Below, one piece after another: positions 52,795 through 61,461 of a stretch of 64,000 bases of DNA. The position numbers were made by a program, and so were the translations under genes. Under the pieces are notes generated by a model that was not told the DNA's origin, ran no database searches, and saw only the letters and a list, made by a program, of their open reading frames with translations. The stretch's first letter is position 1; each line of letters starts with the position of its first letter. Where the stretch lies: assembly GCF_965215815.1 (NCBI RefSeq), contig NZ_CBDCEO010000013.1:558001-622000 (forward strand), written 5' to 3'. This DNA comes from Poriferisodalis sp965215815 (GTDB lineage Bacteria > Actinomycetota > Acidimicrobiia > Acidimicrobiales > Poriferisodalaceae).

Positions 52795-54128
52795 TGGAAG
52801 CCCGAACCGATCATCCGCTCGACAGCGATCTGCAGGAATACACCCGCGACGCTTCTGCCGGCCCGCAGGCCGCCGAAATCCTCGAACACCTCCGAGCGTG
52901 CTTGCTATGCCGCATTCGCGTCGCTCGAATCCGCCGCAACGACCTCGGCCACACAGCTTCACCACTTGAGATAGCGCATCCCAAAACCTGGCCCAGGATT
53001 CTCGCAGCGATCAACTCAGCGCAGCATCCCAACTCGTTCTCGCCGGGCCAGGTCTGGCTCGCAGGCAGCGACCCGCGCATGCTCGTATGGATCCGAGCAG
53101 TGCTCGCGAATGCAGTGAGCGTCTATGCCGTGACCCTCGACATCGACGCCGCCGACGAAAAGTCGCTTATCGTCGACGAGTTCGAGGCCATCGGGCACCC
53201 GGTCACGATCATGTCCTCAGTCATCGGCACCGTTCCGAACGAACAGCTCAGCGTCTACCTCGGCGACCTCGACATTCAACCCGAACTCGAACGGATCTCC
53301 GGATCGGCGTCGACCGGCCAAGATCATGGGCTCAGAACCGGTGCTCCCATCACGAGCCAAGCTGACGAGAGGATCGTGCTCCGCCAGATCCTCGCCGACG
53401 AACTCGCGTCCTTGGATCCGATTGAAGACGACGACGATGGTGACGAAGATTTTGACCCGATCTCAGCCGCCGCTGCCATCATGGACACCCTCGTCAATGA
53501 GCTTCCCTCCCTTCGTGGCGATTCGCTCCGCATTCATCGGCCCCAGTCGTTCGCACATCTGCTGACAATGCCGATGGGCTGCCTGCCTGTCGCTTGTGTC
53601 GAGGAATTCGGCTGCACCGCGATCGTGATGGCGGCCGAAGACGCGTCGGCGTGGCCTCCAGCAATGGACTCGGTCGCGCACGCAGCCAAGTTCCTCTCAG
53701 CGGTCTCCGCAGACGCGCTTGCAATCGCCAACTCCAAGTTCCCATTCGATGCCGCCGTCTTCGAGAAGCAAGACCTGCACTACGCCTACGAGCCGCCCCA
53801 AGCCGACTCGATGCTGGAACCGCGGGTCGACCGCGAAACCCAGCCGCTCATCAAGGCGCTTGTCAACCTCTTGGATCAGAGCACCTTCGCCGTGGCCGAA
53901 TCGCCCATGCCGTCGCCAGCAGGCACCGGATTCGAGCTTGCGCCGCCCTTGCGAGAGCATGCAGCCGACGCGATCGAGCGGCTGAGCACAACGGGTGCCC
54001 AACTCACCAAGCGGGAAGCGCTCAGGGCGCTCAGCAGCGCAGATGCGACGGCCATCGCCGAAGCTCTCGCGTCATCGACCACATCAGAGGAACTGATCGC
54101 ACTCCTCGATGCGATCGCGGAACGATGA
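52794..54128 (+). CDS. Unknown protein with N-terminal HC2-type zinc finger, partner of Rad50-like ATPase
   Basis: 444 residues from the ATG at 52794. Residues 28-42 (AEILEHLRACLLCRIRV) reproduce the His-x3-Cys-x2-Cys finger of anti-sigma factors (H32, C36, C39). PGQVWLAG follows near 85. An acidic stretch DPIEDDDDGDEDFDP lies about 202-216. The last 60 residues are helical (LTKREALRALSSADATAIAEALASS). No family is recognised for the body of the protein. It overlaps the Rad50-like gene by four bases (ATGA), so the two products are probably made in fixed ratio and may interact. Confidence 0.75.
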   Translation: MEARTDHPLDSDLQEYTRDASAGPQAAEILEHLRACLLCRIRVARIRRNDLGHTASPLEIAHPKTWPRILAAINSAQHPNSFSPGQVWLAGSDPRMLVWIRAVLANAVSVYAVTLDIDAADEKSLIVDEFEAIGHPVTIMSSVIGTVPNEQLSVYLGDLDIQPELERISGSASTGQDHGLRTGAPITSQADERIVLRQILADELASLDPIEDDDDGDEDFDPISAAAAIMDTLVNELPSLRGDSLRIHRPQSFAHLLTMPMGCLPVACVEEFGCTAIVMAAEDASAWPPAMDSVAHAAKFLSAVSADALAIANSKFPFDAAVFEKQDLHYAYEPPQADSMLEPRVDRETQPLIKALVNLLDQSTFAVAESPMPSPAGTGFELAPPLREHAADAIERLSTTGAQLTKREALRALSSADATAIAEALASSTTSEELIALLDAIAER

Positions 54129-55879
54129 TCCGCCGACTGAAACTCAGGAACTGGCGAAGCTATGAAGTCGCTGAGGTTCCCTTTGAACCCGGAACGACGT
54201 TCATCGTCTCTCCCAACGGGATCGGCAAGACCTCGCTTCTCGAAGCTGCCCGGTTCGCGCTGACCGGCAAATGCGACGACTTGACATCGCCAGTTCGAAT
54301 GGGCGAAAAGGAAGCCGAGATCAGTCTCTCGATTCAGCTGCCCAACTCACGAGTGCTCGTCGTCGAGAGGACACTGACGGCCCAATCTGGTCAGCCGTCG
54401 TCGTTTCGAGCCCGGATAGCCGACGACGAACTCAGCGAAGAACGCATACGCGCCGAACTCCGAGGCGCCTTCGGGGCCGACCCAGCGTTCCTCGGCAGGA
54501 ACGCATTCATGCTCGACAGCCTGCAGCACGGTCCGACCTTGGACCTGCGCAGCCAACTCACGATCGCATTCGGACTGTCCGAGACCGAGTCGACAGCCGA
54601 CCTACTGAGACAGCTCGCAGACGAGCGCGAAAAAGAAGCCGGTAAGCAGTCCAGAGCCATTAGAGCCCAACGAGGGGAAATCAAGAAACTCGAACTGGAC
54701 CACGCCGCAGCACGCGAGGCAGCAGCGGCTGCCCACCGGCGACTGGAAGCGACGCGAACACGCTTCGACGAGATATCCGACTCGCACCAACGTGCCAACG
54801 AGCACAGCGCGGCTGTGGCGCGGCACGCGGCGTGGCAAGCCGCATCGGTCGAGATCGCCGACTCCTTGGCAGCACGGTCCCCTCAGGTCACAGTCGAGGA
54901 CATCCACGCCAGCGCAGCCCAGATGCTCTCAGACGCTGAGTCCCGGCGTGCCGATCTCGAGGCACAAGCGGCACACCTGCAAGCACGAATAGAACTCATC
55001 GAAGCAGCGCTCAGTGATCTCATGTCGGCAACCGCTGAGTGTCCAGTCTGCCTGCGCCAGCTCGGTGAACCCGAACGCGTCTCAGCGCGTGCGAGGCATC
55101 AGGCATCTCTCGATCAATTACGCGATGAACGCAGAAGCCTTCAACTTGCACAAGCGGCCACGGACTCCGACGCCGCCAAGCAGCTCATGCGCCGTGTCGA
55201 CGCCCTCGGCGAACCACCATCGGTGCCCGCAGTGCCTCACGGCGATTCGCCCCAAGAATTCGGAGAACTTCACGAAGCTGCGCGCAATGAACTCGAAGAT
55301 GCAGTCGCCGAACACGAAGCCGTCCAGCATCGAGTCGAGCAGCTTGCCGCCGCTCTAGGAGAAGCGAAGGACCTCGACGAACGTGCCGCTCAAAGCGTCC
55401 GCTCCTGGCGTCGCTGGGCGCTCACCTCAGCAGCGTCAACTGCAACCCGCTCCACCTTGGATGATGCGCTCGCTGCCCAGCTGCGGCCGACCGCCGAGGC
55501 CGTCGGCGAGAAGTGGAACGCTTTGTTTGCGGATCGACCGGATCTGCACTTCGACATCGCAGGAGATATGTGGCGCGACCTGCGCGGCCACCAACTCAAC
55601 ATCGACGCCTTCAGCGCAGGAGAACGAATTGCCGCCCGGCTCCTGATGCGTCTCGCCATTCTCACGACCACGACTCGTGCGCAGTTCTGCTGGGTCGACG
55701 AACCGCTCGAACATCTCGATCCCAGAGCCCGCCGACTCGTAGCACGCATGCTCTCCGATGGACGCAAAGCAATGCGACTCCGCCAGCTTGTCGTAACGAC
55801 TTACGAGGAAGACCTCGCCCAACTGCTTGCCGATGACAATGAAGAGACCCACATAGCCCGAGTCCGCGCCCCCGCCTAG
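54125..55879 (+). CDS. Rad50/SbcC-like ATPase with zinc hook
   Basis: 584 residues from the ATG at 54125; a longer in-frame extension to 53594 lies inside the previous gene. Walker A IVSPNGIGKTSLLEAARFAL (29-42), a coiled coil on each side of a zinc hook AECPVCLRQLG (C305, C308), the ABC signature FSAGERIAARL near 497-507, and Walker B FCWVDEPLEHLDP near 520. Smaller than Rad50 or SbcC, closer to SMC-like ATPases of defence operons. No nuclease partner (SbcD/Mre11) is adjacent; the coupled zinc-finger protein upstream is the obvious partner. Confidence 0.88.
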   Translation: MIRRLKLRNWRSYEVAEVPFEPGTTFIVSPNGIGKTSLLEAARFALTGKCDDLTSPVRMGEKEAEISLSIQLPNSRVLVVERTLTAQSGQPSSFRARIADDELSEERIRAELRGAFGADPAFLGRNAFMLDSLQHGPTLDLRSQLTIAFGLSETESTADLLRQLADEREKEAGKQSRAIRAQRGEIKKLELDHAAAREAAAAAHRRLEATRTRFDEISDSHQRANEHSAAVARHAAWQAASVEIADSLAARSPQVTVEDIHASAAQMLSDAESRRADLEAQAAHLQARIELIEAALSDLMSATAECPVCLRQLGEPERVSARARHQASLDQLRDERRSLQLAQAATDSDAAKQLMRRVDALGEPPSVPAVPHGDSPQEFGELHEAARNELEDAVAEHEAVQHRVEQLAAALGEAKDLDERAAQSVRSWRRWALTSAASTATRSTLDDALAAQLRPTAEAVGEKWNALFADRPDLHFDIAGDMWRDLRGHQLNIDAFSAGERIAARLLMRLAILTTTTRAQFCWVDEPLEHLDPRARRLVARMLSDGRKAMRLRQLVVTTYEEDLAQLLADDNEETHIARVRAPA

Positions 55880-55890
55880 CTGACAGCAGC

Positions 55891-56295
55891 GTGAGCTGCC
55901 CGCGGCAGCCAATAGCTCTCGGCGAGAACGGCGACTCGCTCATCGCGTTCATCTACGACATGGTTCTCCACGCTGCAAACGCCGACCGCTGCCTCGATGC
56001 CGGAATCATCGCGTTCAGCAAAGTCCAGCGCACCGCCAACAACCGTTACGCGCCATGCCGACTCAAAGGCGACCACGGCAATGACGCGCCATTCGTGACG
56101 ACAGCCGACGAAAAGGTGGTGCCCCCTCTGTTCGCCATCGACGGCACCCCCGCTATCAAGATCGTCGACGGCGGCACCGCCTACGACGGCATGCCCGCCA
56201 TCCGAGTCACCGACGGCATGAACGACGCGAACCGCATGCCTAACCGCCACCGAGCGGCTCCGCCCGCGACCAACGAGGAGACTCATCCGTGGTAA
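55891..56295 (+). CDS. Unknown 134-residue protein before the TIR-like gene
   Basis: GTG start at 55891, 11 bases after the ATPase stop; its stop overlaps the TIR-like start by seven bases. Residues about 14-60 (GDSLIAFIYDMVLHAANADRCLDAGIIAFSKVQRTANNRY) look like a real fold; the second half is rich in Asp, Gly and Thr with a repeated GTPAIKIVDGGTAYDGMPAIRV pattern. No family recognised. Operon position supports it. Confidence 0.5.
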   Translation: MSCPRQPIALGENGDSLIAFIYDMVLHAANADRCLDAGIIAFSKVQRTANNRYAPCRLKGDHGNDAPFVTTADEKVVPPLFAIDGTPAIKIVDGGTAYDGMPAIRVTDGMNDANRMPNRHRAAPPATNEETHPW

Positions 56296-56705
56296 AGACA
56301 CGCAACCTCTTCATCAGCCACTCCTGGAGCTCCGGAGACAACTACGAGCGCCTCTGCAGGCTCATGGACAACGACCCGTACTTCAGTTACAACAACTATT
56401 CGGTTCCACGAGATGATCCGATTCACAATGCCCCGAACCAGCAACTGCTCCGCGCCGCAATCAAGCGGCAGATGACTCCGTGCCATGTGGTTGTCATCAT
56501 CGCCGGCGTGTACGCGACCTACAGCAAGTGGATCATCGAGGAGATCAATCTGGCCAAGCGCGGATTCCTCTACGCCAAACCCATTCTTGCGGTGGAACCT
56601 TGGGCATCGGAACGGACATCAACGGTCGTGCGCGAAGCTGCCGACCGTGTCGTCGGCTGGAACACGAACTCGATCGTTCAGGGGATTCGCACCCTGTCGC
56701 CGTGA
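56289..56705 (+). CDS. Thoeris ThsB / MTH538-type TIR-like protein
   Basis: 138 residues from the GTG at 56289. RNLFISHSWSSGDNYERLCRLMDNDPYFSYNNYSVPRDDPI opens the flavodoxin-like TIR fold of the DUF1863 (MTH538) family; HVVVIIAGVYATYSKWIIEEINLAKRGFLYAKPILAVEPWASE completes it. ThsB of Thoeris and its relatives make NAD-derived signals on phage infection. No ThsA-type effector (SIR2 or Macro) is adjacent; instead it ends the Rad50-like operon, and a SLATT-like membrane protein is encoded convergently 16 bases away. Confidence 0.82.
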   Translation: MVKTRNLFISHSWSSGDNYERLCRLMDNDPYFSYNNYSVPRDDPIHNAPNQQLLRAAIKRQMTPCHVVVIIAGVYATYSKWIIEEINLAKRGFLYAKPILAVEPWASERTSTVVREAADRVVGWNTNSIVQGIRTLSP

Positions 56706-56721
56706 CCTGCAACGCGCGCTG

Positions 56722-57279
56722 TTAGCTGAAGAACGCGAGCGCGACGAAGCCGGCTGCGTAGACCAACGCGAACAAGCCCGGAACCCACTTTTCGATGGCT
56801 GTGAGACGCCGATAGCTCCGTCGAGACTGGCCTCGCTCGAGCAATTGCCACTCCGCTGCCCACGGCGCGGCGGGCAGGCGCTCTTCGATGGCGTTGACGA
56901 TCGCCCACTTGGCCGAATTCAGCTGGCGGTAACTGTGGACGGTGAAGCCCCACAGAGCGCAGACGCTGATCATGATGACAGCAGAGAACAGCAGCGGCCA
57001 TAGGGCAGCTTCCTCGCTGGAGAGGCCGAATGCGGCCAACGCGACCGATGCCGCAGAGTTGACCAGGAGGAAGAAGTTGTTCGCGATGCCCCGTCGGTGG
57101 CTGACCTTCTCGGCGGACTCGACATACAGCCCATACTGCGTGAGCAGCGTGCTCGTGCTGTCGTCATCGGGCTCGTGCTCAAGACTCCAAAGCACCGATC
57201 GGATCACTTGCTCTCGCTCGATCTCGGCGGCCATCCGAGCTTCATCGGACGCTCGCGATCGCTTCCAAAATCTCGACAT
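56722..57279 (-). CDS. SLATT-like small membrane protein
   Basis: 185 residues from the ATG at 57279, five bases after GAGGG. A charged N terminus (about 1-65; VESAEKVSHRRGIANNFFLLVNS) leads into two close hydrophobic segments (about 68-86 and 92-113), then VHSYRQLNSAKWAIVNAIEERLPAAPWAAEW and a last hydrophobic segment (about 166-184). This is the layout of SLATT or RipC-like proteins, proposed pore-forming effectors often found next to TIR or nucleotide-signal genes. Convergent with the TIR-like gene, 16 bases apart. Confidence 0.65.
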   Translation of the reverse strand: MSRFWKRSRASDEARMAAEIEREQVIRSVLWSLEHEPDDDSTSTLLTQYGLYVESAEKVSHRRGIANNFFLLVNSAASVALAAFGLSSEEAALWPLLFSAVIMISVCALWGFTVHSYRQLNSAKWAIVNAIEERLPAAPWAAEWQLLERGQSRRSYRRLTAIEKWVPGLFALVYAAGFVALAFFS

Positions 57280-57463
57280 GACAACCCTCGGATGACAGGC
57301 CAGGTCCACCGCATCCCGTCGCAGACCGAATGATTGGGGCGAGCCTAAGAGGTTCTCCGTCGTCGGCGCAGCCTTAGTTCTAAGACTGACGGAAGTTGAC
57401 ACTCGGGGTTTCTCGTGAGAGGAAGTCCTGATGGACGACCGAGAGCAGCAACGGCACCCACCG

Positions 57464-58216
57464 CTATGCGTTCTCTGCGTTCGAACCGAGCCAGACGTTC
57501 TTGCCTATCGCGGAGAGAGTGGTCTTGTGGGTTTCGTAGCCGGGCATGAGGCGGGTGACTGTGGACCAGAACTCGGGGGTGTGGTTGGTCTCGCGGAGGT
57601 GGGCCAGTTCGTGGACGAGGACGTAGTCGATCAGGCTGGGTGGGAGTTGCAGGGTGGCCCAATGGACGTTGATGCGTTGAGGGCCGTCGGAGGGACGGGC
57701 TGAGCCCCACCGATAGCCGAGGTCTCGGACCTCGACGGTCACTTCGTCTTCGCCTATGCGAGCAACCCAGGGCCGGATCCTTCGGCGGAGCCACCGGCCG
57801 CCGACGTCGATGTACCAGCGGCGCATTGCGGCAGCGCCGTTGCCGACTTCATCCGAGCTCAGGTGGAATCGGCCACGGTCGAGACGAACGCCGTTGCGGC
57901 TTTCGCTCTCGGTTGTCAGGGTCAGGCGGTAGCTGCGGCCGAGATAGGCGAAGCCTTCGCCTTCGACGAACTGTTTCACGACAGCGGGGCCGGTGAGTGC
58001 GTCCTTCTCGGCCAGCTTGCGGTACACCCACGAGCGTTTGGCGGCCACGAATTGCGTGGCGCGTTCGACCGTCGCCGTCGGCGGCGCCTTGAGCCGCAGT
58101 GACGCATCGCGATCGACCACGATCTCGATGGTCGTGCGATCGCTGGGCGGTTCCACTTGGAGCACGAGGTCGCCGACGACCAGCGACGGGAGATCATGCA
58201 ACGCGGCGGCAGTCAT
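57464..58216 (-). CDS. YgjP-like (DUF45, M48-type) metallopeptidase
   Basis: 250 residues from the ATG at 58216, which overlaps the hsdR stop (ATGA); an in-frame extension into hsdR is not coding. YVLVHELAHLRETNHTPEFW gives HELAH (202-206) and the third zinc ligand His212. GYRWGSA and INVHWATLQLPPSLIDYVL are typical of the YgjP / SprT-like family. Such genes commonly trail hsdR in type I restriction operons; their part in restriction is unclear. Confidence 0.88.
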   Translation of the reverse strand: MTAAALHDLPSLVVGDLVLQVEPPSDRTTIEIVVDRDASLRLKAPPTATVERATQFVAAKRSWVYRKLAEKDALTGPAVVKQFVEGEGFAYLGRSYRLTLTTESESRNGVRLDRGRFHLSSDEVGNGAAAMRRWYIDVGGRWLRRRIRPWVARIGEDEVTVEVRDLGYRWGSARPSDGPQRINVHWATLQLPPSLIDYVLVHELAHLRETNHTPEFWSTVTRLMPGYETHKTTLSAIGKNVWLGSNAENA

Positions 58217-61200
58217 GACAGTCGGTACTGGTTGGCCTTGGCGAGGGCAACCAACTCCACGGCCAGCTCGTCGAGGCTGGCGTAGGCGAACAGGTTGCTG
58301 CGGTCGAGCGTCTGCTTGATCGCCTTGCGTAGTTCGTCCTGCTTGGTTGCGTTGTCCCAGAAGCCGACCACGCCGATGATCCGGCGCACCTCGGCCACGA
58401 GCCCGTTCGTCAGCGCAATCAGCCGCTCGCTCGCGTCGGGCTCCGAGTTGGCGACCTTCTCGGCCATCTGGTTGTGGAAGGGCAGCTCGGTCGTCGGGTC
58501 CAGCCCCGTGTCTTCCTCGTCGGTTCGGCCGGCGTTGATGTCGGCGACCAGCTCTTCGAACTCGAGCGCCATCTGGTCCCACCGTTCTTCGAGCCGTTCG
58601 AGGATCTCGTCGATTCGCTGCGAGAGCCGCTCGTAGTAGACGGGGTCCTCGTCGATGTGCTCGCGGATGTGGTGACGCACGGCGTGTTCCATCTCGGACG
58701 CTTTAGCCCGATCCGAGCCGATCCCGTTGATGTGGGCGCTGAACGCCGGATCGGTGATCCTCACCGGGCGAATCTTCTGGCTGAGGTCCAGCACGGTGAT
58801 GTGCCGGTCGATCAGTCGGCGGACCTTCTCCTTGTACTTGTGCGGATCGAAGTCGCCGTCGGGCGTGTCGCGATAGCGACGCCGGGCCAGCATCTGGATT
58901 TCGCCGAACAGGTTGACGTCCTCGACGAACGGCAGCGCCTCAGGCCTGGGCAGCACCGTGTCGAACGTCGTCAGGAACGTTCGCAGCGCAACGTCAAACC
59001 CGGCCCGCACCCGTTCATCGGCCAACACCTGCAAGCAGGCTTCGATTGCATCGACAGTCGCCGCCGGCTCGACACCGCGCTGCACGAAGATCTGGCGCAC
59101 CCGTTGGCGTTGTGGCTCCAGCTTCTCGATCTCGGCGGTCAGCGGGCGCAGCGCCCCGTCCACGTCGGGGTCCAGTTCGCCGTCGGTGTTGGTGTACGCA
59201 GCGAGCGCCGTCGTGAGCTGAGCGGACACGCCGTAGTAGTCGACGACCAGCCCGTAGCTCTTCTTCGCCGCCGTCCGATTGACACGCGCAACCGCCTGCA
59301 GCAGCTCGGCCTCTTGGATCATCCGGTCGAGGTAGAGCACCTGGGCCTGCGGCACGTCGAACCCGGTCAGCAGCATCGACTTCACGATCAGCAGCGCAAG
59401 CGGATCGTCCTTCTCGCTGCCCGGCCCCAGCGGCAGCTTGAAGCTCTGGATGCGTGCCTGCTGGCGGGCCTTGTCGGTCCAGTGGGCGTAGTGCGGCGGG
59501 TCGTTGTGGTCCCCCGAGATGACCGGCGCGAAGTCGAGCTCTCGGATCAGGCCGACCTGCCCGGCGGCGGTGCGCATGAACAACTCGTCGGAGTCGAGCG
59601 TGTCGTCGGGACCATCGAGCAGGTCCGGCAGCCGTTGTTCCAGCTCAGCCACCAGCTCGTCGCGCGCACCGCGCAACGCCTCGTGGTACCGCACGCATGC
59701 CTCTCGGCTGGTGGCGACGATGATCCCCTTGAACCCGTCGGGCATCACCGTGCCGATGTAGTGCCGGAGGATGTCTTTGGCTTTCGCCGCGATCAGTTCG
59801 GGCGCTTCGAGCACCTGTGCGGTCGTGGCGTACTTGCGCTGGAGCGTCTCACGCTGCTCTTCGGTGAGCTCGGCGAACCACTGGAAGAAGACGTCGTCCA
59901 TCTTCGAGGCGCCCTTGACCGCAGCATCGGTGGTACGGCCCTCGTACAGGATCGGCACCGTCGAGCCGTCGGCCTCGGATTCGGACAGCGTGTACCGATC
60001 GAGGTAGCCGCCGAAGATCTCCAGCGTCTTCTTCCGCTTGCCCAGGATGATAGGCGTGCCGGTGAAGCCGATGCGGGCGGCGTTGGGCACCGCGTTCATC
60101 AAGTTGGCATGCAGCGTTGACGCCTGAGAGCGGTGCGCCTCATCGACCATCACCAGGATCGATTCCGACTCGTTCAGCGTCTCGAACGTCTCCCCTTCGC
60201 CCAGCCCGTCGGCGCCATCGGCAGCGGTATCGCGGTACTTCTGGATCATCGCCATCACCACACCCGGACCGGGCTGGCGCAGCAGGGCTCGGACCTCGGC
60301 TGCGCTTCGGGCGACCTTGATGGTCTCGCCGACCAGCGCTGCGGTGTCACTGAGCTGCGCTTGAAGATCGGTGCGATCGGTGACCAGGACAATCTTGAAG
60401 CGTCGGAGCTGCGGGTGGCTGCGCATCGCTCGGATCAGGAACACCATGGTCAGGCTCTTGCCCGACCCCTGGGTGTGCCAGATGATCCCGCCCCGGCGAT
60501 CGACATGGCCATCGACGACGCGGGTGTCGCCGGTGAGCAGCCGTCGCAGCGCCTTCTGGACGCCGCGGTATTGCTGATAGCGGCCGACGAGCTTGATTGT
60601 GCGACCCGCGCCGAGGTCCATGAACAGCGTGAAATGACGGATGATGTCCAGCAGCCGCTCCGGGGCCAGCATCCCGGCTGTTAGCAACTCTTGTTGCGTG
60701 ACGGCGTCGGCGGGTTTGCCGAGCGATGCGGCGACCTCGTCGACGGTCGCTGGGCTCGGGTCCTTCCACGCCAGATAGTGCTCGGGCTCGGCGGAGAATG
60801 TCGCCGTCTGGGCCCGCTCGCCAGTGGTGGCGACGGTGAGCTGGTTCGTCCAGAACAGTTGCTCCGCGCCCTCGTTGGCTTCGCCGTCGCGCTGGTTGGC
60901 ATAACGGCGTAGCTGATCGATCGCGTCGGTGATGCCACTGTCGTGGCCGGGCGACTTGGCTTCGATCACCACCAACGGGATGCCGTTGACGAACAGCGTC
61001 ACGTCGGGCCGAATGTTCGGCGCCTGCCCCGGTGTCGCCACCGAGAACTGCGATACGGCAAGGAATTCGTTGGCCGACCAGTCGTCCCAGTCGATGTAGT
61101 TGACAACCTGGTCTCGGCCCCTGTCCCAGCCGTCGAGCCCCGCGACTGTCGTTCCGCCCATCAGCAAATCGGTCGACAACCGGTTCGCTTCCAGCACCTT

Positions 61201-61461
61201 GGCCCCGGCCGGCATCGACTTCAGCTCCGCGACTGCTGCTCCGACGCGGGCCTCGTCCAGCCACAGTGCGCCGTCGGGGCCACGGTTGATCTTCTTCAGC
61301 GTCGAATCAAGCCGTCGCCCAAGAAGCGCGTCGCGATCCGACACCCGAGCGTCAACGCCGTCCGCTCGTCGCTCGGACCAGATCAGCGTTTCCCAACCCA
61401 ACAAGGACAGATGGTCCAGCAGCGGCCGTTCGACCCTTGCCCACTCCGCACCAGAGCTCAC
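58213..61461 (-). CDS. hsdR: Type I restriction enzyme, R subunit
   Basis: 1082 residues. The N-terminal nuclease domain has RPDVTLFVNGIPLVVIEAKS with Asp153, Glu167 and Lys169. The helicase motor follows: Walker A TQGSGKSLTM (about 330-339), DEAH box MVDEAHRSQ (about 438-446), GFTGTPI, and LLTGFDVPQ..LYLDR in the second RecA lobe. The helical C-terminal part would dock on HsdM. Overlaps hsdS by four bases upstream and the peptidase gene downstream. All catalytic motifs look intact. Confidence 0.95.
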   Translation of the reverse strand: MSSGAEWARVERPLLDHLSLLGWETLIWSERRADGVDARVSDRDALLGRRLDSTLKKINRGPDGALWLDEARVGAAVAELKSMPAGAKVLEANRLSTDLLMGGTTVAGLDGWDRGRDQVVNYIDWDDWSANEFLAVSQFSVATPGQAPNIRPDVTLFVNGIPLVVIEAKSPGHDSGITDAIDQLRRYANQRDGEANEGAEQLFWTNQLTVATTGERAQTATFSAEPEHYLAWKDPSPATVDEVAASLGKPADAVTQQELLTAGMLAPERLLDIIRHFTLFMDLGAGRTIKLVGRYQQYRGVQKALRRLLTGDTRVVDGHVDRRGGIIWHTQGSGKSLTMVFLIRAMRSHPQLRRFKIVLVTDRTDLQAQLSDTAALVGETIKVARSAAEVRALLRQPGPGVVMAMIQKYRDTAADGADGLGEGETFETLNESESILVMVDEAHRSQASTLHANLMNAVPNAARIGFTGTPIILGKRKKTLEIFGGYLDRYTLSESEADGSTVPILYEGRTTDAAVKGASKMDDVFFQWFAELTEEQRETLQRKYATTAQVLEAPELIAAKAKDILRHYIGTVMPDGFKGIIVATSREACVRYHEALRGARDELVAELEQRLPDLLDGPDDTLDSDELFMRTAAGQVGLIRELDFAPVISGDHNDPPHYAHWTDKARQQARIQSFKLPLGPGSEKDDPLALLIVKSMLLTGFDVPQAQVLYLDRMIQEAELLQAVARVNRTAAKKSYGLVVDYYGVSAQLTTALAAYTNTDGELDPDVDGALRPLTAEIEKLEPQRQRVRQIFVQRGVEPAATVDAIEACLQVLADERVRAGFDVALRTFLTTFDTVLPRPEALPFVEDVNLFGEIQMLARRRYRDTPDGDFDPHKYKEKVRRLIDRHITVLDLSQKIRPVRITDPAFSAHINGIGSDRAKASEMEHAVRHHIREHIDEDPVYYERLSQRIDEILERLEERWDQMALEFEELVADINAGRTDEEDTGLDPTTELPFHNQMAEKVANSEPDASERLIALTNGLVAEVRRIIGVVGFWDNATKQDELRKAIKQTLDRSNLFAYASLDELAVELVALAKANQYRLS

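Noticed and set aside
53594..54124. In-frame extension upstream of the Rad50-like ATPase
   Set aside because: It lies within the zinc-finger gene and shows no domain; the ATPase N terminus (MIRRLKLRNW) begins at 54125 with an ATGA overlap.
55876..56301. 141-codon minus-strand frame opposite the 134-residue gene
   Set aside because: Val/Arg-rich composition and antisense position; the plus-strand frame fits the operon and looks more natural.
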